NCBI GenBank assembly: GCA_018398765.1
Contig: JAHBMJ010001241.1
Coordinates: 12,501-27,228, forward strand
Direction: 5' to 3'
Length of the DNA: 14,728 nucleotides
From: Chromera velia
Lineage: Eukaryota > Sar > Chromeraceae
Shown here: positions 1 through 10,220 of the stretch, piece by piece
How positions within the stretch are numbered: position 1 is the first letter of the stretch
Layout of the letters: the number at the start of each line of letters is the position of its first letter
Program-made: the position numbers and the translations under genes
Notes under the pieces: generated by a model
Database searches by the model: none
The model's input: only the letters and a program-made list of their open reading frames with translations
What the model was told of the DNA's origin: nothing

Positions 1-620
1 AATCCGGGAAATTAAATAGAAATCAACTCTTAATAATAAAATAAATTATCAATGCATATATTGGCAGGTGACATTACATAATTTGCATTCAAGTTAGATT
101 TTTTTAATCTGAATTTATACAATCTTATAAAACTATACTAGCAGCTTTAAGAGTAGAATTCCTAATGGTAGCGTTGTTTTCTATTTTATTAAACATCTTT
201 CATTGCTAGCTTCACTGTTTTTTACCTTGCCAGCTAGTATATTAAAACCTTATGTTTTTATTTGAAACCTTTTCTCAATGTATTCAAGACTTTCAAATTG
301 AACTTGAATCAATTATTTGTGTATAATTTAGATATTAATTACACATAAAAAATTATGTATTTTACCTAATATTTTACGGCTACACATTATTTTATAAAAA
401 CGAATTAATACATGATCTATATGAATGAGTCATTGACATAGATTTGAACAGTGACTTTATGGTAGAATCTTAAACTATGTGGCATTAAAGATAGACGCAT
501 GTTAAGCCCTAGTTTAAGCATGGCCAGTCAATTTACACATGAATTTCAAAACCCAATCCATTGTGAATTTAGAAAAGTCTTTCAGTGGATGGTTTTGTAT
601 TTGTTTGCCTGATAGATCGA
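1..620. other. AT-rich segment with no gene seen
   Basis: Rich in A and T with short runs such as TTTTTTAA and many stops in all frames. Composition changes sharply near 600-650 into pyrimidine-rich DNA. I see no ORF, RNA gene or repeat structure. Confidence 0.6.
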
Positions 621-1229
621 GTCGGTAGCAAGCCTTCACCTTTTATTTCTTGTCTTTCACGTCGTTGTCACTTCTTACGCAGTGTCTTCCACTTTACAGC
701 CCCTTCCCTGCGTACTGTGCAGTGTTACCCGTCCTTCCTGCTTCCCCCTTTCTCGGTCGTTTGATGTGTTCCACCTGTAACGATACCGACAGATCAGATG
801 TCCCCTCTTTCAGTGAATTTTTTGATTCCTGTCAGACTGAGATTCAATCCGAAAACTCAGATCAAATTTCAATTCCCTCCTTCTTCCCTTTCTCTTGTCC
901 CTTTGAATACCCCCCTCTATACCTGTCTAGGGTCGTCACTGAAACTTCGTGTTCCCCTTCCCCTTTCTTTGTTTCTTTTTTCCCCTGTAGTTGGTGAATT
1001 TCTTGACCCCACCCCCCCTCGCCCTTGTGACTTCACTCCATGTGCACCAAATCCGCCAAAATTCATAATAAATAAAATCACTTCCCACCTCCCCAGCTTT
1101 CCCACCCTTCTTCCCATTCCCTCACCTTGACTAAACGGTCCCCTTCTCCTCCATCGCCCTCTCTCTCTTTTCAAAAAACCAAAGACACGTACGATCTTCG
1201 CACAGACCATGGACCTTCGTTCTTCTCAA
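621..1229. other. Pyrimidine-rich 3' flank of the minus-strand gene
   Basis: The plus strand is strongly C/T-rich, so the transcribed strand is G/A-rich. It follows the proposed stop at 1230. An AATAAA-like signal on the minus strand is at 644-649 (plus TTTATT), about 580 bases past the stop, so poly(A) placement is uncertain. The ORFs here look like composition artefacts. Confidence 0.4.
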
Positions 1230-1436
1230 TCAATCATCTTCCTCCTCCATCCCCCCCTGCTGCTCCTGCTGCCTCGCCCTCTGCTTTCTCTGCTCGAGAA
1301 ACGCCTTCGTCCGAGCGTGGAGCGTCTGAGCCCCCCCGAAGCACTGCTGCCACAAGTCGCGGCACATTCTTTGCGTGCGTGCAACGACGGTTTCACAGGA
1401 GCAGCTGCCGTCGTCCAGAACCTCAAAGGAGTGACT
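1230..1436 (-). CDS. Exon 24: terminal exon and stop (tentative)
   Basis: Residues 1298-1365 and TGA. The acceptor CATGCCCTCTGTTTGCAG is excellent. The segment starts [16 protein letters not shown] and continues as an amphipathic helix ([19 protein letters not shown]), then a Gln/Arg-rich coil and an acidic end, EEEDD. It is separated from exon 22 by over 850 bases, so it could belong to a small separate gene, but phase agrees. Confidence 0.5.
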   Translation of the reverse strand, partial: SHSFEVLDDGSCSCETVVARTQRMCRDLWQQCFGGAQTLHARTKAFLEQRKQRARQQEQQGGMEEEDD

Positions 1437-4400
1437 CTGCAAACAGAGGGCATGGCAACGTGTTTGGTGATTTTGAACTGGAGTTTTGCACACAGAATGA
1501 ACGGCCAGAGCCCTAGAGACACAACCCTAACGACTCCAGAAAATGGAACAAAAAGCTTCAAAGTCATTCAACTAGGACCCAGTTTTTTTTTACCAGAATT
1601 TCCAAAAGAATCACCCTGTGGGGAAGCGGGCAGAGAAAGAAAGCTCACGGAGCAGAATGAGCAGGAGCTCTTGCCTGTTGGCATCCGGACGTGCCGACCA
1701 AGCGGGGTTCCAAGAAAGGCCCGTTGTTCCTTCTTTACCTACTCATATTAATATTAATACATGCAGACTGGCTGATCGGCTGACCCTTTGATATCTGAAG
1801 GACTTTCCCCTCTTCCTCCCCTGCTCTGTCTTCTCAACCTCTGTTAAAGATAAAGAGGCGTGCAGAGAATAAGAGGAAGATTCAGGAATACACAAGCAGA
1901 CCAACGTATGTACATGTGAAAATCACGAATGTACGGAGAGAAAAGCCGAAGATTGTACCAGAAGGGCACTGTTCCTCTTGTAAACAAAGACACCAGCAAA
2001 TCAGAGAGGAGAATACACTCAACGAAGAGTGGGAACCAACAAACACATGGAAAAGCGTGCGTACACATTCAGGGAGCGAAAGAGAGGGAACGGCTTCTTT
2101 TTGACTTCCACTCAGCCGACTCAACACATGAACACAAAGACGATCATCTAGACAGATAGAGAACACAACAAACAGTAAATCGTTTCAACTACCACACCAT
2201 TCACACTTTTCCGAAGAAACTGAGTGACTCTCTTTTGCCCAGTCCTCTCCAAGGATGCAATCTTTTCCATACAGAATGACAAAAAAATAAATGCATGCAC
2301 TGACTCTCTTTTGCCCAGTCCTCTCCAAGGATGCTCTTCTTCAGTTCCTCCGGGTCAACGGGATCCCTCCAAGGGTCGAAGAACAGAGCCTCGCAGTCGT
2401 TCGCAACGAACACTTTGCCCTTCTGCAATAAACACCCACAAAAATGGAGAACCATTAATATTGAAGATTACTTCGTGCTCCTGCAAAAAAAGGAGACAGT
2501 CATGCAAGCATTCAAGGGAGACGACGGCATTTTCCTCCTTCCAAGTGCCCTTTGTGTCCGTCTCAGCTTTGTATCAAATTTTAGACCGCCTGAAAAGCAA
2601 GAAGTGACCGCACCCGCGCGCGCGCGCGCACACACACACACACACACACATGCGCGCATACACACAGGTCAAGGAACGCTTGTGCCCCCATCTACCCCCT
2701 CTCTCCTTGTTGACCGACTGACAACTGCCCCTTCCTTGTTGTCGGCCTCCTCCAGTTCCAGCTCCTCCTCCATCTCGGCGATGCAGTCAGTCACCGCCTC
2801 CACCCACGTCTGCCGATGCACATCCGTATCGGCAATCAGCTCGACGATAGAGCTGCCTTGAGAGATCGCGAACGCCTTGAACGTCTGCATTGACAGCAAA
2901 GCAGGAGAGGGCCGAGGCAGATTTTTGACCTGGTCTGATTTTGATTGCGACTGCCTTCCAACAGCACTGCTGTGAGTTTTTTTCCAGGACCGGAATCAAG
3001 AGTGCTGAAAATAAAGCAGGACCCACAAAGACATTCCGTCTTGCGCACTATCGCTTTCTGCCAGACCGTCAGTCTGACGACTGTCGGACTCATCAGTGAC
3101 TGACCAATGCAAATTTGCACTCGTCCTTTTCGTCTTCTTTGGCACTCTGAAGGTCCTTCACGGCAAAGGAGGCGTGACTGATGGCGTCGCCCTGACTGGC
3201 GTAAAACGAGAGGGCCTTCACACGAAGAACAGCCCAGTGCTTTTGGAGTCTGCATTCGAGGAGGAGGTGTGAAAGTAATTTGATTTAAATGCGAGCATTC
3301 AGATGAAGAGAGGGTGAGAGCGGGAAGAAGACTTTTCGTACCGCAGAAGCGCGACAGGGTTTTGTTCTCCAACAGCCCTGCATGAGGAGGAAATATTGAC
3401 ATGCATGCACAAACATGCCACCGAAATTCGGATTGTCAGCCCTCCATCCATCCATCCATCCATCCATCGATCTTTCCTCCCCTCCCCCCCTCCCTCACAA
3501 GCTCACTCACTTCTCAGTGGCGTCTCCCTCTTCTGCCAGGAGTCCCTTTGCGGATTTGTTCACACCGTCGATCCCGGGTCTCAACGCGCCCTTTTTGTAG
3601 ACCCACCCTTGCATCACCTGCAGCATTCCACTTAATTGATGCACACAATTCTCTTCGAGGATGGACCTCAATGTTGAGTGAGGCACTGCGGGGAGACACT
3701 GAGGCACAGTCCATTCGTCACAAGACTGCGTTGGAAAAAAGAAATGAGACAAGGGTGCATGTCTCGAGGGAGTCAGATTGCCAAACAGAGTCGTCAACCG
3801 TCATAAACTCCTCCACACTACGTTCACACCTGTAACATCCTTCAATCCTCCCCCCTCCAACAACACCAAAAAGAAAGGACAAAAGGAAGGAAAGAGACAA
3901 ACAAACAGACTCCACCAAAGAGAAAGGAGAAAAGGAAGGAAAGAGGCAAACGAACAGACTCCACCAAAGAGAAAGGAGAAAAGGAAGGAAAGAGGCAAAC
4001 GAACAGACTCACAACGTCGTCGTCAGTTGTGAACGCATCCCCCCCACTGGCCGCTCCTCCAGCTGCTGCCCCTGCCCCCGCCGACCCCTCTGCCAGGGCC
4101 ACAGAGGGATCGAGGAAACTCATCATGTCCATCGCTCCCCCACTCACAGTCGACCAAACAGACCCTGCATGCAGGTGTACACACATACATGCACAGATTT
4201 GTTTACCCACGTTTACACATAAGCCAAACTTCGTATTGCTTTTCCCAAGTGCGTTTGCACAAAAGGCCAAGACAGGATACTGGAAGTTAAATGAGGAAGA
4301 CAGACCGGCATCAAGAACAATCGGAAAGAGGACACCGAGAGAGCCCAGAAGCTGCCTCTCGTTGCACTCTGCACCCCGAACTACTCACCTCTATGAGCAT

Positions 4401-7400
4401 CTGCCATCTCCTTTCCCCACTCGAGTTCCGCCTGTCCCCCCTTGGCGTGTTCAGAAAGTTCGGCCTCCTCGTCTTCGCTGTCGCTGTCTGCCGTGGCAGC
4501 CTCCCCGCTCGCTGATGCTGCAGCCTTCTGTGCGCCCTCGTTCTGTCTGCCCGAAGGAGAGTTTGCCTCGTCGCCCTTCACTCCTGTCTTGAACGTCGTC
4601 CAGAGACGTCCCGTCGGAACAAGCAGGCTCTGCAGGAAGGAAGATGACGCACGCAGTTCATCGAATGTGTGCAATTATTCTGTCGTCAGACGGCATGTGA
4701 AAGGGAGAAATTTGTATCATTTCCATAGATGTAGAGGGTACAGACCGAGCAAAGTCGTGTGGAAGTGACTTATCCTATACTCCTTTAACAGAGGAAAGAA
4801 TGAATGACAGTCCACGCAGCTCAACACATGAAGAACCCAGGAGGACTTTCTCAGTGGATTCGTTGGCGAGATCATCTTTCGTTCGTCGCTTGACGTGAGA
4901 AGGAAAAAGAAAAAGAACAAAATCTATCGTCTAGTGATGACTACCGCAACAATAATGGTTACGTACTGACCGGGTGCTTCTTTTTGATCTTCTCCTTCTC
5001 CTGTTCCTTCAAGATGCACTCAAACACATACCGCCCCCCGTCCAGCGTCTCTCTGCCCATCGCACCGTTGAGGGAAAACCGACGGGACCCCCTGCCCCCC
5101 CCTGTCATCACAGGAAGGCCGTTCTGGAGTCCCAGACCTCCTCCCTGGGTCTTCCTCCTCGCTGCCCCCCCTCCCCCTATTCTAGAAGTTGCCCTAGAGA
5201 GAGTAGACACTGCGGACTCGGCCACGGACTGCGCGACACTCTGACGTGCTCCTGCGGACGCCTCCATCTTCTCTGCTGCCTGGAGGGCGTGCTGACAGAT
5301 CTCGATGTACTCCGACTTGCTCTGGGTCCCCAGGTCGCTTCGGAGGAACACGATGCATTTGAGTACGGCCAGGTTGAACCCCCGCCCATATTTCTTCCTG
5401 AAGTCCGTCACCTGCAAAAAGGAAAAGGCAGTGTGTTGATCACAAAGGGAGAAAAAACATCGCACATGAAGTGAGCGCACAGGAAAGAACAGAAACAACT
5501 TTGCGCGACAGCGAATGTTGCGTCAAGATTTTGACTCTCTGGCAGGCTCGTTGACAGACAAAGACAAGCAAAAGGGGTGCATGGATTCCTGTCTCCTCAC
5601 CTTGAGTGCGAGACCGGTTGCGTCTGTGGTGAGGATCGCGGAGATGTCTTGGAGGACGGCGAGTTTCTTCATCAGTCTGTCCCTGGGAATGGATCCGTCG
5701 AAGGTTCTTCCGAGAGCTTTGTAGTCGGACACGATCTTGCTGTGAAGCTTCGTCACGTCAGCGTCTCCTCGTCTGCAAGGAATCGTGGAGAGAGAGACGG
5801 AGAATCATTTTGTTTCACAGGGTGGCGCCTGCCATACATGAATCGGCTGCTTCACTGAGCACTGAAATGACCAACAGATCTGTGTCAGAAAGACAAGACG
5901 AAGAAAAAGCTTTTCCCTGGACGAAGAGAACCGACGAAGGGATCTGTTTTGGGATAAGAAAAGCGACAGGAGCTCATTACAAAGAGAGAGAGAAAGACTT
6001 ACGAGAGGATCTGCTTGACGTATCTGAGGAGGACTCTGTCGAGGATCGAGTCGACCACCTTGGTGCCGTATCCGGGCAGGATGTCCTCGTCAATTTGGGT
6101 CAGGATGGGGAGAAGGATGCCTGGAGAGAGAGAGAGAGCAGCAGAAGAGGCAATCAATCCAGCAGGAACAAGTGGGAGGACTCGTTGACAAAGGACGTTG
6201 CCGCCTTGTTTCCGATCGAGAAAAGAGGCCTACCTGCTTTGCCGCCAACACCGGGACTTCTTGTATAGAGCCCGCTTTCATCTGAGAGGACAATTGGCTG
6301 ACCAACCTACCCCCAAAACAGGCACATAGATCGACCAATTGACTGACTGACTGACTGACTGACAGACAGACAGACAGATTGACTGACCCGAGACCAGATT
6401 TTCTGTGTTGATGTGTCCCACCCCTCTCTTCTTCTTCATCAGCTCATCCACAGGCCGGCAGAATCTGCACACACAGAAAAAGGAGGACAAAGTCGATCAA
6501 CAAGAAAAAAGAAGAAGTGTATGCCAGATTCGTACGGAAAAGTGGAGGAAGTTTGAAGTGAAGAGACATTGCACTAAGAGGAAATGTGCTGTTTCCTCTA
6601 ATTTCACCTCTTTGTTCCTCGTTCACTGCATCACAGCCTTTCCAAGTCTCGACTCCTGCTGACAATTTCTTATCCTTTCTTCTCCTTTCTGCTTTGGCAT
6701 TCATCTTGACTCACCTGCTGACGATCTGGCACTTGAGGATCATCGCGATGGAGTTGAACTTCTGTGCTTCCTCCTTCAGAGTTGCAACTTCCATCGCGCC
6801 CCCCTCTTGGAGCTGCATGGAATGAAAGAGTAAGCCATCCAGCCCACAGTAAGTCAGTCAGTCAGTCAGTCAGTCAGTCAGGTAGTCAGTCAGTCAGTCA
6901 GTCAGTCAGGTAGTCAGTGAGTCAGTCAGTCAGTCAGTCAGTCAGCCAGTCACAAATGCAACACAACCTAAAAGGCTCGGATATAGGAGGACCACAGGAA
7001 GAACAGAAAAATTGTTGATCCGGACACCGCCGTTTCCCGTGCCTCCCTCTCGACAAGTGGGAGAGAGGCTCATCAATGAAAATGTCTTAGTATCAAACAA
7101 CCGCCTCTCTCAGTTTTTCCGCGCATCCCACTACAGCATCTCCCCCCACCCACCTGTGAGAGTTTGGTGATTTCTCTGCACTTCTCAACGAACAGACTGG
7201 TGTTGTTCAATTGAGCCTCCAGGTACTCCAGATCCAGAGACCCGTCGGGACCTCCCTGTTGATTTTTTTTGTCAGGGGAAGGACAGAGGAGTGAGCATAG
7301 AAAAGAAAAATACAATGAAGAAAAGGGGTCATTCACCAAACACATGAGCCAGAGAAGAAGGAAAAAAAGAGCGAGAATAAAAAAAAAACAGCGAAGCACA

Positions 7401-10145
7401 GAAGAATCTAGAGAATATCTGTGTTTTTCAACAGCAGAAAGAAACAGGGAGTGAAAAAGAGAGTGAAAGAGAGCCAACCGGATTGACCTGTCGGATGAAA
7501 AGCTCCCTCATTGTCTGCTGATAGGTTGCCACAACGGCTCTGCAGACCTCCACCACCTTCACTGTCAGGACAGGCTCCTTGATGCGACTGGCGGTGGCGA
7601 CCTGAGATACATTCATGCGTACAGAGTCTACCGAAGGGTTCAGGGCTAGACAGGTAAGGAAAAGAAAAGATGCAAGAAGAAGGAAGAAGCAAGGAAACGA
7701 AAGAGGGAAGGAATGAAGGGAGGCAGGAAAAAATCGAGATCGGACGATGGACGTCTTGCCACAAAAGCGAAGAAATCAAGGATGGCACGAACAGAAGACA
7801 CCGCGCAAGAAAGACATATCACGATCCAAGGCATTGAAAGGCAGTCTTTGGTTTGGCACTGTGAGGAGAAGTGGTTCCAACAAATGCACGAAGAAGAAAG
7901 CTTGCCCCAAATGTCCCACCTGATCAGCGAACAAACGGAAGAGGTCCACTGGTGCAGTTGTCTGGAGAGGTCCGTCTCCCTCTCTGAAAGGGACGGCGTG
8001 GGCCTCCTGCAGTCAGGGAATGGGGGGAAATTCAGACACGAGAAACAACAGGGTTTCCACAAGGGTGAGATGATAGGTGTGGAGTGGTCAGGTCAAGCGA
8101 GCACGAAGACTCTGGCTGTGTCTGCAGAACGATCTACGAAGACTAGCCATGCCTTTCGCTCTTGATCAAAGAGAGCACGGGAAATCCCTGTCGGCCAATT
8201 CGAGAGGATGCAAACAACCGGTACACACATACAAACGTCTCTCTATGTACAGTGCTGACATTTTTGATCAGGTACAATACGGGAGACCTGAGGTTGGACA
8301 GGATTCTTCTCGCCGAGGCCTCTGCCAAATCCTCCAAGGCCCCGTGCACCTCCCTGTCCAGAATCCCGAAGCTCTCAAACCCCCTGTGGTAGATCGAGAG
8401 GAATTCCACCAGTTCCAGGACATCACTTGGAGGCAGGTGGTCAGCAACGCGGGCGTGCCAGACTGCCGAGAGGCACTTGCACACCCGTCTGGTGTAGTTG
8501 GCAACAACGAATTGGCAGATGTCCTTCCGAGCAGGGTCTGCCTGGATCGCGGCGTCGAGGAGGTTCGCACACGAGTTGCTGAAGTTCTCCAAAGCAGGGA
8601 GCAACTGAAAGAAGAGAGAGAGAAAAAGCACGACACAGAGTAGAGAGAAAATTCCTCATGCCTATTTGAGTACTGATCACAGCCATATAACAGAACTACG
8701 GTGACAGATCATACGCGAAAAAAAGTCTCCATGACCATGCCACAGGTGCGCTTCCCGACTGGAGTCACGGGTCTGAACTGAAAAAAAAAGGAGAGGAAAA
8801 AGATCTGCGCTAGGGTCTTGCGCCCGCCCCCCCGCACGAAACACAATCAATAATGCTGCGCACCGAAGTGAGAGGGATGTCTTCCCAGTGATCTGCCACC
8901 AGTTGCACCAGCACGTGTTCTTGCGTCTGTGCTGCGAGGTCATTTGGATGCATCTTCCGGTCTCCTGCCAGGTCGAAGAAGAGCTGTGCGAGGGTCTCCT
9001 TGAAGGCCAACTGGATAGAGGAGAGGAGCTTCCCCTTGTCGGCACGGTCAAAGACCTCCAGCTCCTGATCGACTGGAAGGTCGCGACCTTGAAGGAGTGC
9101 ACGGGCTCCTGCAATCAAAAAGTGAAATGTAGATGCGTTACCTGTCAAGCGATCAAGTGTAGGCGATACACAGTGGGAGTTCGAGGCGATGCTGAACAGC
9201 AGCGTTCCTTGCCGCACGCTTTTTTCCTGTGGAAAGTCTTCCCCTCCCTATCTGTTTTGCTTCACATCTCAGCCTCATGTTCTGTCTCATTATCCGACCT
9301 TCCCTCTTTTGCTTCTTCGTAAAGTGGCAGACGAGGAACCATTGTCCGGCTGACTGACCCCTAACACTCGAGAAGATTCCCTCAGACCACGTTACCGCGT
9401 CCTCCCGGGCCATAGCTACGAGAACCTCAGTCGGGGCTTTGGACCCAAAGTCCAATGTGATGGCGAAACCGTCGGGACGGTCTGTGATCTGTACACACAG
9501 ATAGAAAGAGAAAAAGGCACAGGGACAGGAGAAAGACACACAGAATGACGAAACAAGACCCACATACAATCAACAACCAGACCGAAAAGCGCATTTACGA
9601 GAAAAGAGATCTGTCTAACCGTTCTTGCATCGAAAAAGATCGTGAGATGATGGGAAAAGGCCAAAGAAACTTGTAAGTGAAAGCAGACCCCCATGGCGAA
9701 GAAATCTGTAAAGTCCTTCACCCACCCACCGCCGGTTTGCACGCCAGCTGGAGGAGTTCAACTGAGGTGGCGGGCCCCTCTCCGTCGCTCACGGGGCGGA
9801 AGAGGAACAGCTTGTCCTTCACCACTCCCAGAGGAAGGCTGAGTGGATAGAAGAAAAAAGATTGGGAAAATCAGTACAGGCAGAAACAAAGAAACCAACA
9901 GGGAAAAACCGGTGAGCGAGCAAATAAAACCGCAACTGGACGGAAGAAGTGATCAGGGAAACATGAGAGTCTCAACTCCAGCACAATGTTGATTGAGGCA
10001 CCTCAACACATTTTTTTGCTCTTTTTGCAGTGAATCTTTAGAGATACCGGACGAGCAGGCGGACACGTAGGCAGGCCACAGCCAAGCGTACAGACAGACA
10101 GACAGACAGACAGACAGAGACAGACAGGCAGGCAGACAGACAGAC

Positions 10146-10220
<75 letters not shown>

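Noticed and set aside
1209-1751. 180-codon plus-strand ORF with hydrophobic N terminus resembling a signal peptide
   Set aside because: It lies opposite the proposed exon 24 in C/T-rich DNA, its Leu/Pro-rich start is what pyrimidine-rich DNA encodes, and no splice partners or domain support it. It stays the main alternative if exon 24 is not real.
3718-3918. Minus-strand frame containing [15 protein letters not shown] as a possible extra exon
   Set aside because: Its acceptors do not match the phase at the exon 18 donor, and exon 18 joins exon 19 in phase without it.
3778-4032. Lys/Arg/Glu-rich plus-strand ORF
   Set aside because: It is a translation of the 49-base minisatellite in intron 18.
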